Notes: a model not told the origin generated them from the sequence alone. Shown: positions 1 through 9,284, numbered from the stretch's first letter. The stretch: 64,000 nt of DNA from Corynebacterium suranareeae (GCF_002355155.1 NZ_AP017369.1:1302001-1366000); one strand, 5' to 3'. Numbers and translations are program-made.

Positions 1-31
1 CGCTTCCCTAAAGATTTGTAGGCTTATTCCC

Positions 32-1162
32 GTGGATTTTCATTCGACCTTTGAACCTAACCTTGAAGAACCTAAGCTAGATCTTCTCGGCGATCCGATT
101 ACTCTGACGCAACGTTTGGTAGATATACCGAGTCCGTCGGGTCAGGAAAAGCAGATTGCAGATGCGATTGAAGGTGCACTTAGATCTCTAAATCTACCTG
201 GTGTAGAAGTCTTCCGCTTCAATAACAATGTTCTTGCGCGCACCAACAAAGGTATGTCATCCCGAGTGATGCTTGCAGGTCACATCGATACAGTGCCCAT
301 TGCAGATAACCTTCCGAGCCGAACGGAAAATGGCATCATGTATGGCTGTGGCACGGTGGATATGAAGTCCGGTTTGGCTGTGTATCTGCATACTTTTGCC
401 ACGCTGGCTTCCAGTCCGGAACTTAAGCATGATCTTACGATGATTGCGTATGAGTGCGAGGAAGTTGCCGATCACCTCAACGGTTTAGGCCATATTCGCA
501 CTGCACACCCCGAGTGGCTTGAGGCTGATTTGGCCTTGCTCGGCGAGCCCACCGGTGGCTGGATTGAGGCTGGTTGCCAGGGCAATTTACGCATTAAGGT
601 CACAGCTCATGGGGTGCGTGCGCATTCAGCGAGAAGCTGGCTTGGTGATAACGCGATGCATAAACTATCTCCGATTATCGCTAAAATTGCTGCCTATCAA
701 CCCGCAGAAGTCAACATTGATGGCTTGACCTACCGGGAAGGTCTCAACATTGTATTTTGTGAGACTGGTGTTGCCAACAACGTCATTCCAGATCTTGCAT
801 GGATGAATATCAATTTCCGTTTCGCACCAAACCGCGATCTCAATGAGGCAGTTGAGCACGTAGTCAGCACGCTTGAGCTGGACGGGTTCGACGGTATTGA
901 ATGGGCCGTAGAAGACGGGGCAGGCGGCGCCCTTCCGGGCCTGGGGCAGCAGGTGACAAGCGGGCTTATCGACGCGGTCGGCCGCGAAAAAATCCGCGCA
1001 AAATTCGGATGGACAGATGTGTCACGATTTTCTGCGATGGGAATTCCCGCGCTTAACTTTGGTGCAGGGGATCCAAGCTTCGCACACAAACGTGATGAGC
1101 AATGCCCGGTGGAACAAATCACGGAGGTGGCTGGAATCTTGAGGCGTTACTTGAGCGCATAG
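32..1162 (+). CDS. dapE: succinyl-diaminopimelate desuccinylase
   Basis: This cytoplasmic M20-family metallohydrolase removes succinate from N-succinyl-LL-diaminopimelate, giving the diaminopimelate used for lysine and peptidoglycan. Metal-site signatures are visible in order: GHIDTVP (His84, Asp86), GCGTVDMKSG (Asp110), YECEEVADH (general base Glu143, metal ligand Glu144), GEPTGG and, near the C-terminus, FAHKRDEQ. Length (376 residues) is normal for the family. The chosen start is the GTG at 32, about a dozen residues before the conserved LDLLGDP segment. The frame is open to the left edge, so an upstream start outside the window cannot be excluded, and there is no clear Shine-Dalgarno sequence. 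The next gene begins 58 bases downstream on the same strand. Confidence 0.95.
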   Translation: MDFHSTFEPNLEEPKLDLLGDPITLTQRLVDIPSPSGQEKQIADAIEGALRSLNLPGVEVFRFNNNVLARTNKGMSSRVMLAGHIDTVPIADNLPSRTENGIMYGCGTVDMKSGLAVYLHTFATLASSPELKHDLTMIAYECEEVADHLNGLGHIRTAHPEWLEADLALLGEPTGGWIEAGCQGNLRIKVTAHGVRAHSARSWLGDNAMHKLSPIIAKIAAYQPAEVNIDGLTYREGLNIVFCETGVANNVIPDLAWMNINFRFAPNRDLNEAVEHVVSTLELDGFDGIEWAVEDGAGGALPGLGQQVTSGLIDAVGREKIRAKFGWTDVSRFSAMGIPALNFGAGDPSFAHKRDEQCPVEQITEVAGILRRYLSA

Positions 1163-1220
1163 TTGTGATCGGCGCTATCGTGGTATTTCCCCACAAATTT
1201 TGAGGAAGGAAATATCAACG

Positions 1221-1991
1221 ATGGCTCCTAAACAAACTCCTAGTCCAGAGAAAAACCGCAACCTGGTGGGCCCAGTTTTGCAACGTCGCCAAACTGAGGG
1301 CACCTTTGACCAGCGTCTTCTAGAAATGCGTGCTGACCATGATTGGAAGCATGCCGATCCATGGCGTGTGTTGCGCATTCAATCTGAGTTCGTGGCGGGG
1401 TTTGATGCACTTCATGAAATGCCAAAAGCAGTTACAGTTTTTGGCTCGGCTCGCATTAAAGAAGATCACCCTTATTACAAAGCTGGTGTAGCGCTTGGTG
1501 AGAAGCTGGTGGAAGCTGATTATGCTGTTGTCACCGGTGGTGGCCCAGGGCTGATGGAAGCTCCAAACAAAGGAGCATGCGAGGCCAATGGACTTTCGGT
1601 CGGGCTTGGAATTGAGTTGCCTCATGAGCAACACTTAAACCCCTATGTAGATCTGGGGCTTAACTTCCGGTATTTCTTCGCACGTAAGACGATGTTCTTA
1701 AAATACTCCCAGGCTTTTGTGTGTTTGCCTGGTGGCTTTGGCACCTTGGATGAGCTGTTCGAGGTGCTGTGCATGGTTCAAACAGGCAAGGTAACTAACT
1801 TTCCCATTGTGTTGATTGGCACGGAGTTTTGGGCGGGGTTAGTGGAGTGGATCCGCAGCCGCCTGGTTGAGGAAGGCATGATTGATGTAGCTGATGTAGA
1901 TCGCATGTTGGTTACCGATGACCTTGATGAGGCCGTTAAATTTATTGTCGATGCGCACGCTGGATTGGATGTAGCGCGTCGCCATAATTAA
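1221..1991 (+). CDS. LOG-family Rossmann-fold nucleotide-binding protein (TIGR00730)
   Basis: A 256-residue member of the LOG/lysine decarboxylase-like family. Characterised members are phosphoribohydrolases that release a free base from cytokinin-type nucleoside 5'-monophosphates. The family signature PGGFGTLDE is at residues 170-178 and a glycine-rich phosphate loop TGGGPGLME is near residue 105. The start is the ATG at 1221, because a purine-rich ribosome site (gaggaagga) lies just upstream; an earlier TTG in frame at 1200 overlaps that site and is unlikely. The gene sits between dapE and folP2, as in mycobacteria. True substrate here is unknown. Confidence 0.9.
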   Translation: MAPKQTPSPEKNRNLVGPVLQRRQTEGTFDQRLLEMRADHDWKHADPWRVLRIQSEFVAGFDALHEMPKAVTVFGSARIKEDHPYYKAGVALGEKLVEADYAVVTGGGPGLMEAPNKGACEANGLSVGLGIELPHEQHLNPYVDLGLNFRYFFARKTMFLKYSQAFVCLPGGFGTLDELFEVLCMVQTGKVTNFPIVLIGTEFWAGLVEWIRSRLVEEGMIDVADVDRMLVTDDLDEAVKFIVDAHAGLDVARRHN

Positions 1992-2012
1992 GCAGTGGCT
2001 ACATTAGGTGTT

Positions 2013-2846
2013 ATGAGTTCTTTGCCGGTCATCATGGCCATCGTCAATCGCACCCCGGATTCTTTCTATGACAAGGGTGCGACATTTGAGGACACCGCTG
2101 CGCTTAAAAGGGCAGCAGAAGTAATTGAACAAGGTGCAGGCATTGTCGATATTGGTGGTGTGAAAGCCGGGCCTGGTGATTTCGTATCTGCGGAGGAAGA
2201 AATTGAGCGGGTAGTGCCAATTATCGCTGCGGTGCGTGAACGTTTCCCAGATATTGATATTTCTGTGGACACGTGGCGTGCCTCTGTGGCAGATGTGGCC
2301 GTTCGCAACGGTGCGACGCTGATCAATGATACTTGGGCAGGCCATGATCCTGAGTTGGTGCAGGTAGCAGGCCAAAACAAGGTGGGATATGTCTGTTCTC
2401 ATACCGGGGGAGTGATCCCTAGGACCAGGCCTCATCGAGTGCATTTTGATGATGTTGTTGCCGATGTGATTTCTGAAACCACAAAGTTAGCTGAGCTAGC
2501 AGTTGCAGCCGGGGTGCCAGAGAGGCGGGTGTTTATTGATCCGACTCATGATTTTGGCAAGAACACTTTTCATGGACTTGAACTTTTGCGCAGGATCGAT
2601 GAAGTGGTGGCAACAGGGTGGCCGGTGCTCATGGCGCTAAGTAATAAGGATTTCATTGGGGAAACCTTGGATAGGGGCGTCGATAAGCGTGTTTCTGGCA
2701 CGCTTGCGGCCACTGCCTGGGCTGCGGCGCGCGGGGTTGCGGCTTTTCGCGTGCATGAGGTGGCAGAAACCTTTGATGTGTTGCAGATGACTGCGGCGAT
2801 TATGGGCGATGTGCAGCCGTTAAACACCATTCGGGGGCTTGCGTGA
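2013..2846 (+). CDS. folP2: dihydropteroate synthase homologue FolP2
   Basis: A TIM-barrel pterin-binding protein of about 277 residues. The dihydropteroate synthase signature is present near the N-terminus as NRTPDSFYDKG, and a second pterin-site segment reads INDTWAG. The mycobacterial FolP2 paralogue in the same position next to the glucosyl-phosphoglycerate synthase gene is reported not to act as a conventional dihydropteroate synthase, so folate synthesis should not be assumed. The ATG at 2013 is preferred over a GTG at 1995 that lies four bases after the upstream stop; neither has a strong ribosome site. Its last four bases overlap the start of gpgS, indicating translational coupling. 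Confidence 0.85.
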   Translation: MSSLPVIMAIVNRTPDSFYDKGATFEDTAALKRAAEVIEQGAGIVDIGGVKAGPGDFVSAEEEIERVVPIIAAVRERFPDIDISVDTWRASVADVAVRNGATLINDTWAGHDPELVQVAGQNKVGYVCSHTGGVIPRTRPHRVHFDDVVADVISETTKLAELAVAAGVPERRVFIDPTHDFGKNTFHGLELLRRIDEVVATGWPVLMALSNKDFIGETLDRGVDKRVSGTLAATAWAAARGVAAFRVHEVAETFDVLQMTAAIMGDVQPLNTIRGLA

Positions 2847-3574
2847 GCTCGGTGAGCGTGGTGATACCTGCGCTTAATGAAGCCCCAACCGTAGCCAAGG
2901 TGGTGGAAGCGGCACTAGCTGATGAACCTTTAGAAGTGCTGGTCATTGACGCCGATTCGACAGATGCAACCGCTAGCCAAGCAGCCGGGGCAGGTGCCAC
3001 CGTGCTTAATTGGCGCGAGATTATCGATAGCGAACCAATTCCAGGCAAGGGTGAATCACTCTGGCGCGGCGTTGCAGCAGCGCGAGGAGACATCGTGGTG
3101 TTTGTTGATGCCGATCTCACCAGCTTCCGCCCAGGCATGGTGAAAAAGCTTGTTGCCCCTTTCCGAAACGATGACATTCACCTGGTCAAGGCCGATTATG
3201 TGCGTACATTTGGTGATCATACAACAGGGGGTGGACGCGTTACTGAACTCACCGCAAAACCGCTACTTCGACTCCTGTTTCCTGAGCTAAGCCACATCCG
3301 CCAGCCGCTCGGCGGCGAGTATGCAATTCGACGCAGCACCGCACTGGGCTTGCCGTTTGTCGCCGGGTACGGCGTCGAAGTGGGTTTGCTTATCGACGTC
3401 TCCCGCCAATTTGGCACCTCGTCTATCGCTCAAGTAGACCTCGGTAGTAGAAGTCACAACCATCAATCCTTAGAAGCGTTGGGATCTATGGCAGATATTG
3501 TGGCGTCAACTATTTTGCAGCGACACGGCCATGATCTTCCGGTGGTGCAGCGTGAACCACTAGCAATCTATTAG
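2843..3574 (+). CDS. gpgS: glucosyl-3-phosphoglycerate synthase (GT81)
   Basis: A 243-residue GT-A fold glycosyltransferase that transfers glucose from a nucleotide sugar to 3-phosphoglycerate, the first step of glucosylglycerate and methylglucose lipopolysaccharide synthesis. The N-terminus VSVVIPALNEAPTV is the typical nucleotide-sugar binding strand, and the metal-binding DxD motif is DAD at residues 89-91. It starts with a GTG that overlaps the folP2 stop by four bases (GTGA). The assignment rests on family resemblance and on the folP2-gpgS gene order shared with mycobacteria. At 243 residues it is shorter than the mycobacterial enzyme at its N-terminus. Confidence 0.85.
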   Translation: MSSVSVVIPALNEAPTVAKVVEAALADEPLEVLVIDADSTDATASQAAGAGATVLNWREIIDSEPIPGKGESLWRGVAAARGDIVVFVDADLTSFRPGMVKKLVAPFRNDDIHLVKADYVRTFGDHTTGGGRVTELTAKPLLRLLFPELSHIRQPLGGEYAIRRSTALGLPFVAGYGVEVGLLIDVSRQFGTSSIAQVDLGSRSHNHQSLEALGSMADIVASTILQRHGHDLPVVQREPLAIY

Positions 3575-3585
3575 ACTTGGCAATC

Positions 3586-3894
3586 ATGCTGACCTGGATA
3601 ATCATGATCATTGTGTTGCTGGCGCTCATCGTGATTTTCACCTGGGGTTTTGCCAAGCTTTTCGGTCGGGGTGAACAAACCCAGCCACTGCCGGATAATG
3701 ATGAGATCGTTGAGCACAACCGGCAAGCGGTAGGGGATGGAAATATCGATAACATCATGTTCGACACTGTGATGCGTGGATATCGCCAAGATCAGGTGGA
3801 TGATGTGATCGCTCACTTAAAATGGCAGGTAGATTCCTTAAACGCTCAGCTTGATCAGGTTCACTTGCGGGCAAAAAATTCTGAAACCGGCTAA
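3586..3894 (+). CDS. small membrane-anchored DivIVA-domain protein
   Basis: About 102 residues. The first 25 residues form one hydrophobic segment (LTWIIMIIVLLALIVIFTW). A short linker follows, then a DivIVA-like region FDTVMRGYRQDQVDDVIAHL, whose RGY-x-x-x-xVD pattern is the membrane-binding/polar-localisation signature of DivIVA/GpsB proteins, and finally a coiled-coil-prone tail. This suggests a membrane-bound partner of the polar growth or division machinery, which is inference. The ATG at 3586 is chosen; a TTG at 3577 is also possible. It lies 11 bases after gpgS and is probably co-transcribed with it. Confidence 0.75.
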   Translation: MLTWIIMIIVLLALIVIFTWGFAKLFGRGEQTQPLPDNDEIVEHNRQAVGDGNIDNIMFDTVMRGYRQDQVDDVIAHLKWQVDSLNAQLDQVHLRAKNSETG

Positions 3895-3953
3895 AATGGT
3901 TTGGTAGCCGCGTTAAGTCGCGGATTTTATTGTTGTGAGGAGATGGAATCAAT

Positions 3954-4121
3954 ATGGCAGCTATGAAGCCTAGGACCGGAAGCGGACCAATGGAAGCGGT
4001 TGAGGAAAGTCGCAAGATTGTCATGAGGATTCCATCAGATGGCGGCGGGCGTCTGGTTGTGGAATTGAACAAGGAAGAGGCAGCCGAGCTTGGTGCTTTG
4101 CTGCTGGAGGCATCCAAGTAG
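3954..4121 (+). CDS. DUF3117 small conserved protein
   Basis: A 55-residue gene preceded by a good ribosome site (gaggaga at 3937-3943). The product begins MAAMKPRTGSGPMEAVEE and contains RIPSDGGGRLVVEL, which matches the short actinobacterial DUF3117 family (mycobacterial counterpart adjacent to glgA). The function of the family is not known. Small size, strong ribosome site and conserved position between the gpgS group and the glg genes support it as a real gene. Confidence 0.9.
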   Translation: MAAMKPRTGSGPMEAVEESRKIVMRIPSDGGGRLVVELNKEEAAELGALLLEASK

Positions 4122-4183
4122 TTACTTGGTAAACGTCCTGGGTAGTATTTGTTTAACCATCCACCTCAAGGAGTAATACACAC

Positions 4184-5050
4184 GTGCTTTCCCACATCAT
4201 TGATGTCCTCGCTGACCCTATCGATGGCACCCCGCTTTCAGGGGCCGATGATTTTTCACGGTTGGTGTCTGAATCTGGGCATTCCTACGATGTTGCTCGA
4301 CAAGGGTATGTAACCCTGGCTGGTGGCGCAGGACTGCGTTACTCAGGCGATGATGCGCAAATGATCGCTGACCGGGAAACTTTCCTTTCGGGCGGTCACT
4401 TTGCTCCATTCGTGGAAGCAGTTACTGAGCATGTTCAAGATGTTGTAGAACACGCTGAATTAAGCGACGATGCCCAGCCTGTTGTCTGTGAAATCGGAGC
4501 TGGAACAGGCTACTACCTGTCCCATACCCTTGACTCAGTGGTGGGATCACGTGGCATTGGTATTGATGTTTCGGTGCACGCCGCAAAGCATTTGGCTAAA
4601 TGCCACCCTCGAGTTGGTGCAGTGATCGCCGATGCGTGGGCGCGTTTGCCCATCGCAGACGCTTCAGTTGACGCGATTACTGTAATTTTCGCGCCCCGCA
4701 ATGCGGCAGAGTTTGCCCGCATCTTAAAGCCAAAGGGACAGGTGATTGTGCTCACCGCAGACACCGGTCACCTAGCGGAACTGCGTGAACCACTGGGCAT
4801 CATTGATGTTGAGGCCGGCAAAGTGGATCGCATGATTGAACAAGCAGCAGGTCACCTAAAACCAGTTGGTGACAGTGACCTTGTTGAGTTTGAAATGATG
4901 TTGGATCAGCAGTCCATTGCATCGCAAATTGGTATGAGCCCGTCTGCCCGCCACATCAAACCTGAGGCGCTAGCAGAGCGGATCGCTGCTCTTCCAGAGC
5001 AGATGAAAGTAACAGCCCGGGCTAAGATCACCAGGCTGGAACGCATCTAG
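4184..5050 (+). CDS. RlmA-like SAM-dependent methyltransferase lacking the zinc cysteines
   Basis: A 288-residue protein resembling the 23S rRNA guanine-N1 methyltransferases RlmA(I)/RlmA(II). The N-terminal region reads HSYDVARQGYVTL, the segment that follows the zinc finger in RlmA, and the SAM-binding motif I is CEIGAGTGYYL. The four zinc-ligand Cys/His positions of the usual N-terminal finger are not present: the region that should hold CPxC reads DPIDGTPLSG. It starts at a GTG with aaggag 11 bases upstream. Target RNA and activity are therefore uncertain. It ends six bases before the convergent GH32-like gene. Confidence 0.75.
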   Translation: MLSHIIDVLADPIDGTPLSGADDFSRLVSESGHSYDVARQGYVTLAGGAGLRYSGDDAQMIADRETFLSGGHFAPFVEAVTEHVQDVVEHAELSDDAQPVVCEIGAGTGYYLSHTLDSVVGSRGIGIDVSVHAAKHLAKCHPRVGAVIADAWARLPIADASVDAITVIFAPRNAAEFARILKPKGQVIVLTADTGHLAELREPLGIIDVEAGKVDRMIEQAAGHLKPVGDSDLVEFEMMLDQQSIASQIGMSPSARHIKPEALAERIAALPEQMKVTARAKITRLERI

Positions 5051-5056
5051 TTTTTG

Positions 5057-6553
5057 TTATCTCACTGGTCCTTCGTGAGGTTCGTTTTCATCGAACTCAG
5101 TAAGATCAGTGAGATCATCTATATCTAGAGCAACTGAACTGAAATCATCGGGGAAGTGCGTTTCTTGGCGCACAATTGTTGCTCCACCTGTGGTGGTGAC
5201 GTTGAATTCCTTGAAGGGGCCGTTGTTGAAATACACGCGGCTTGCCATGGACACATAGCCACCATCTGCGAAAACCTCAACGGTTGAGCCGTCAATCACG
5301 ATGAACAGTGAATCGGTGTCGTCGTCGGTGAGCGGTGCAATGGCATGAGGATCACCAGCATGATTTGGGTTCATGGATCGATCAATAACTAGTTGGTTAT
5401 GGCGGTGAGTGATCGTTGCTGCGATCTCACCTTCTTGATCTAACAAAGCGACTTCAACGGCACTGGTGGATGGGATCTCACACAGCCCTGTCCAACCGGC
5501 TGCTGATTCAGATTCATGAATGGCATCCAAGAGACCTTCAGGTGGGGTTTGGAATACGGAGCCGTCTTGCAGCGTGACGAGGCGGGGGAAAGAAATGGTA
5601 TTTGCCCAGCCTTCTTCCTTCCAACTGAGATGTTGGGTGGGAGTATCCAAACGCCCCACGCCGTTCATCAGGCCAAAGATGTGTGCGTAGTCGTAATCAA
5701 TGGTGGATTCTGCATAGTTGGTGTTGCGGGGCCTGGAGAAATCGTGCCCAAAGTCAATTCGGGTAAAGGGTGTTTTTACATCAAATTCTGATCCATTGAG
5801 TTGACCCACGAGGTATCCAGAAATATCAATGCCATCTTGTTCAATGGTGACCATTAAAACGTCATAGATTTCATGGTCCACTTCATCTCGTAGACGTAGC
5901 ATGCGTGGAGCTACCAATACTTCATCAGCTTCCAGACCAGAAAGACCATTGAGGGTAAGTGGTCCAACGATGTCCCATTCGCGGCCATCGGCGGAATCTA
6001 AAATGACCACGGTTGGGGCTTCCACTGGGCCTGTGACAGCCAGCATGAGCCACCCAGAGTGGCCTTCATCCCTGTTGCCTTGGTTTTCCCACCCTGGAAT
6101 CACGCAAGGGGAGCGGAACTTAACATAGCCGTCAGTGTTTCCTACGACCTCACCAATGCGGGAAACATCCGGATCGAGTTCTAGCTCGTCTTCATTGATG
6201 AACTCAGTGGTGCCACGAATATCATTGATGTGCGCCAGCTGGATTGTAGAAGTAGGGCCGACAACAGAGGTGAAATACAGATCTACGCCACCGTTGTTAG
6301 CCACCACGGAACCAGCGCGAACCTGGGTTTCATCGCCTTCTGGGGCTAGAACATCGTCGCAGATATCCCACACAAAAGGAGTGCGTTCAGCAAATTGGTG
6401 TGCCCAGCGTGGTCCATGCTCAGGGGAGGGACGGTACTGGTGGAAGAAATGCCATGTGTTGCCGTCCAGCAGAACTCCTGCGGGTGCAAACAAAACGCCA
6501 CTTTCAGCGGTGATGTGTAGTTCTGGCCGGTGATGCCCGGAAACGTTCGCCAT
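5057..6553 (-). CDS. GH32-like (beta-fructosidase fold) protein with degenerate catalytic site
   Basis: A 498-residue protein with the layout of glycoside hydrolase family 32 (sucrose/sucrose-6-phosphate hydrolases): an N-terminal five-bladed propeller and a C-terminal beta-sandwich (roughly residues 350-470). In a hand alignment the nucleophile motif WMNDPNG corresponds to VLFAPAG (residues 20-26), so the catalytic Asp is Ala23. The RDP motif reads RSP (147-149). The acid/base WEC motif reads LEA with Glu208 kept. Two of three catalytic acids thus look missing, and hydrolase activity is doubtful. A very acidic C-terminal tail is present. It is transcribed in the same direction as glgA, 154 bases downstream of it. 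Confidence 0.7.
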   Translation of the reverse strand: MANVSGHHRPELHITAESGVLFAPAGVLLDGNTWHFFHQYRPSPEHGPRWAHQFAERTPFVWDICDDVLAPEGDETQVRAGSVVANNGGVDLYFTSVVGPTSTIQLAHINDIRGTTEFINEDELELDPDVSRIGEVVGNTDGYVKFRSPCVIPGWENQGNRDEGHSGWLMLAVTGPVEAPTVVILDSADGREWDIVGPLTLNGLSGLEADEVLVAPRMLRLRDEVDHEIYDVLMVTIEQDGIDISGYLVGQLNGSEFDVKTPFTRIDFGHDFSRPRNTNYAESTIDYDYAHIFGLMNGVGRLDTPTQHLSWKEEGWANTISFPRLVTLQDGSVFQTPPEGLLDAIHESESAAGWTGLCEIPSTSAVEVALLDQEGEIAATITHRHNQLVIDRSMNPNHAGDPHAIAPLTDDDTDSLFIVIDGSTVEVFADGGYVSMASRVYFNNGPFKEFNVTTTGGATIVRQETHFPDDFSSVALDIDDLTDLTEFDENEPHEGPVR

Positions 6554-6676
6554 CTCTTAATTGACCTGCCTTCATCTAAAACTTCAATTCTCAAGGATGT
6601 CTTGGTCTCTAAAGTAGCGTTTTCATCACAGGCAGGTGGATAACCCCAGTTGAAAGCCGGTTAACCCCGATGAGTT

Positions 6677-6701
6677 AAGCCGGAGTGAGGTTCTCCGGCT
6701 T
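6677..6701 (-). terminator. hairpin downstream of glgA
   Basis: A perfect 9-bp inverted repeat (AAGCCGGAG and CTCCGGCTT) with a 7-base loop lies just beyond the glgA stop. No run of T follows on the glgA strand, so it may be a weak terminator or an mRNA-end stabiliser. Confidence 0.5.
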
Positions 6702-6707
6702 GAACTT

Positions 6708-7880
6708 TTACATCAAGGATTTATACACATCAATGGTTTGCTGGGCGATGGTTGCCCAGGAAAATTCATTGATGGCGCGTTCACGTCCAGCGAGTCCAAA
6801 CTTGGCGGCTTGCTCGCGGTCGGAAACCATTTTATTCACGGCCTCTGCGATGTCGCGTTCAAAGGTTTCGACATCGTTTTCATCGTAGTGAACCAGGGTT
6901 CCGGTGGAGCCATCGACAACCACCTCAGGAATGCCACCGACATCAGAAGCAACGACAGCAGTGTTGCAGGCCATGGCTTCAAGATTCACGATGCCCAGTG
7001 GTTCATAAATGGATGGGCAGACAAAAGTATCAGCAGCGGTGAGGATTTCCTGGATCTTGTCTTTGCTCAACATATCTTGTACCCAGAAGATGCCGTCACG
7101 TTTTGCTTGGAGATCCTCCACCAAAGCGGTGGTACGAGCAGCGATTTCGGGGGTGTCTGGCGCGCCGGCGCAGAGCACTAACTGGACGGACTCGTCGAAA
7201 AGCGCTGCTGCTTTGATGAGGTGCTCGACGCCTTTTTGGCGCGTGATGCGGCCGACGAATGCAACGATGGGGCGCTGCGGATCCACACCGAGTGCGCGCA
7301 GAACAGAATCTTCTGCGTCATCAAAAGTGGGACGTGGCTGCCATAGTTCGGTATCAATGCCGTTGAGGACAACCCGCACATTGTCGGGCTCAATGCGAGG
7401 ATAGGCCTTCAAAATGGAATCTTTCATACGAGCCGACACCGCAATGACCGCATCTGCGTATTCCATGGCATTTTTTTCAGACCAGGAAGAAACCTCATAA
7501 CCGCCGCCAAGCTGCTCGCGCTTCCACGGACGATCAGGCTCTAACGAGTGCGCAGTGGCAACGTGAGGAATGCCGTGAAGACGAGCTGCAAGGTGCCCAC
7601 CAAGACCTGCATACCAAGTATGGGAATGCACAACATTTACGTTGTTTGCTGCCTCGGCCATGCGCAAACCAGTAGACAAAGTCTTAATCGCTGGATTGGC
7701 ATTGTCCAAGGCAGGATCGACGCCGTGGACAAAAACCCCGTCCATATCGCGTGGTGCACCCATGCAGTGCACATCCACTTCGGTGATCTCACGCATGAAA
7801 CGGGTTAGCTCCGTAACGTGCACGCCTGCGCCACCATAAACCTCTGGCGGATACTCTCTTGTCATCATTCCGACTCTCAT
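6708..7880 (-). CDS. glgA: glycogen synthase / GT4 alpha-glucosyltransferase
   Basis: A 390-residue GT4 (GT-B fold) glycosyltransferase of the actinobacterial GlgA/GlgM type. These use ADP-glucose for glycogen or maltose-1-phosphate formation. The N-terminus MRVGMMTREYPPEVYGGAGVH carries the glycine-rich donor loop. The second domain shows AFVGRITRQKGVEHLI and the donor-site segment PSIYEPLGIVNLEAMA with its paired Glu residues. It is divergent from glgC, whose product makes the ADP-glucose substrate, so both genes share a 117-base control region. Mycobacterial work on the orthologue shows maltose-1-phosphate synthesis; which reaction dominates here cannot be read from sequence. Confidence 0.9.
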   Translation of the reverse strand: MRVGMMTREYPPEVYGGAGVHVTELTRFMREITEVDVHCMGAPRDMDGVFVHGVDPALDNANPAIKTLSTGLRMAEAANNVNVVHSHTWYAGLGGHLAARLHGIPHVATAHSLEPDRPWKREQLGGGYEVSSWSEKNAMEYADAVIAVSARMKDSILKAYPRIEPDNVRVVLNGIDTELWQPRPTFDDAEDSVLRALGVDPQRPIVAFVGRITRQKGVEHLIKAAALFDESVQLVLCAGAPDTPEIAARTTALVEDLQAKRDGIFWVQDMLSKDKIQEILTAADTFVCPSIYEPLGIVNLEAMACNTAVVASDVGGIPEVVVDGSTGTLVHYDENDVETFERDIAEAVNKMVSDREQAAKFGLAGRERAINEFSWATIAQQTIDVYKSLM

Positions 7881-7997
7881 AGTTCCAAAGATTAGCTTTC
7901 TAAAAACAGATGCGCAGCGATACCGACATGGGGGCAGTAAAAGGGGCTACTAAGTGTGCCCTGATTCAAGGTTTAGGCAATTTGTTAGTCAGCTTTC
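7881..7997. promoter_or_regulatory. divergent glgA/glgC promoter region
   Basis: The 117 bases between the two starts contain two G-tracts, TGGGGGC at 7929-7935 and AGGGGC at 7942-7947. The first fits the short G/C-tract pattern described for the acetate regulator RamA. RamA and RamB control of glycogen genes in C. glutamicum is established knowledge; assigning these particular tracts is inference. Confidence 0.45.
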
Positions 7998-9251
7998 ATG
8001 CGCGATAGCAATTTTGCACTTATGGTTGAGGGTGTGAAGGGTAGACCAAATGTTTTAGCAATCGTTCTCGCAGGTGGCGAGGGCAAACGACTTTTTCCAT
8101 TGACGGAGGACCGAGCTAAGCCTGCGGTCCCGTTCGGCGGAAATTACAGACTGATAGATTTTGTGCTGTCGAACCTGGTTAATGCCGGTTTCCTCAAAAT
8201 CGCGGTGTTGACTCAATACAAGTCGCACTCATTAGACAGGCACATCTCCTTGTCTTGGAATGTGTCCGGTCCGACAGGACAATATATTGCTTCCGTGCCA
8301 GCTCAGCAGCGTTTAGGTAAGCGCTGGTTCACTGGATCAGCGGACGCGATTTTGCAGTCTTTAAACCTCATCTCTGATGAAAAACCGGACTATGTCATCG
8401 TCTTCGGCGCCGATCACGTCTACCGCATGGACCCTAGCCAAATGTTGGATGAGCACATCGCCTCCGGTCGAGCGGTGTCCGTGGCAGGTATTCGCGTTCC
8501 GCGTGAGGAAGCAACGGCTTTTGGTTGCATCCAATCTGATGAAGACGGCAACATCACTGAGTTTTTGGAAAAGCCAGCTGATCCTCCGGGAACGCCAGAT
8601 GATCCAGACGTCACTTATGCATCAATGGGTAACTATATTTTCACCACTGAAGCGCTGATCCAGGCGCTGAAAGATGATGAAAATAACGAAAACAGTGATC
8701 ATGACATGGGCGGAGACATCATCCCGTACTTTGTCGCCCGCAATGACGCGCATGTTTATGATTTCTCCAGCAACATTGTTCCTGGCGCAACCGAGCGCGA
8801 CAAAGGCTACTGGCGTGACGTTGGAACCATCGATGCGTTCTACGAATGCCACATGGATCTAATTTCTGTGCACCCAATTTTTAACTTGTACAACTCTCAG
8901 TGGCCAATCCACACCACCTCAGAGAGCAACTTGCCTCCAGCTAAATTCGTGCGCGGTGGCATTGCACAATCTTCTATGGTGGCATCTGGTTCTATCATTT
9001 CTGCAGGTACCGTACGTAACTCGGTGCTGTCTAATGATATTGTGGTTGAAGAAGGTGCCACAGTCGAAGGTGCCGTGTTGATGCCTGGTGTCCGCATCGG
9101 CAAGGGCGCGGTGGTGCGGCACGCAATCTTGGACAAGAACGTCGTAGTCCGAGACGGTGCGCTCATCGGAGTTGATCACGAGCGCGATGCGCAGCGCTTT
9201 AAAGTTAGCGCCGGCGGGGTCGTGGTAGTGGGTAAGAACGAAATCGTCTAA
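7998..9251 (+). CDS. glgC: glucose-1-phosphate adenylyltransferase
   Basis: Makes ADP-glucose from ATP and glucose 1-phosphate, the committed step of glycogen synthesis. The nucleotidyltransferase signature is [15 protein letters not shown] near residue 30, followed by [16 protein letters not shown], the GADHVYRMD motif and the substrate-binding FLEKP motif. The C-terminal third is a left-handed beta-helix with hexapeptide repeats ([19 protein letters not shown]). Length is 417 residues from the ATG at 7998. A second in-frame ATG at 8022 would give 409 residues, closer to the usual size, and neither has a clear ribosome site. It ends with a strong terminator. Confidence 0.95.
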   Translation: MRDSNFALMVEGVKGRPNVLAIVLAGGEGKRLFPLTEDRAKPAVPFGGNYRLIDFVLSNLVNAGFLKIAVLTQYKSHSLDRHISLSWNVSGPTGQYIASVPAQQRLGKRWFTGSADAILQSLNLISDEKPDYVIVFGADHVYRMDPSQMLDEHIASGRAVSVAGIRVPREEATAFGCIQSDEDGNITEFLEKPADPPGTPDDPDVTYASMGNYIFTTEALIQALKDDENNENSDHDMGGDIIPYFVARNDAHVYDFSSNIVPGATERDKGYWRDVGTIDAFYECHMDLISVHPIFNLYNSQWPIHTTSESNLPPAKFVRGGIAQSSMVASGSIISAGTVRNSVLSNDIVVEEGATVEGAVLMPGVRIGKGAVVRHAILDKNVVVRDGALIGVDHERDAQRFKVSAGGVVVVGKNEIV

Positions 9252-9256
9252 CACGC

Positions 9257-9284
9257 AGAAGGGGACCTTAACGGTCCCTTTTTT
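9257..9284 (+). terminator. rho-independent terminator of glgC
   Basis: GGGACC and GGTCCC form the core stem (9262-9267, 9273-9278), extended by A-U and G-U pairs and followed by six T residues. Confidence 0.9.
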
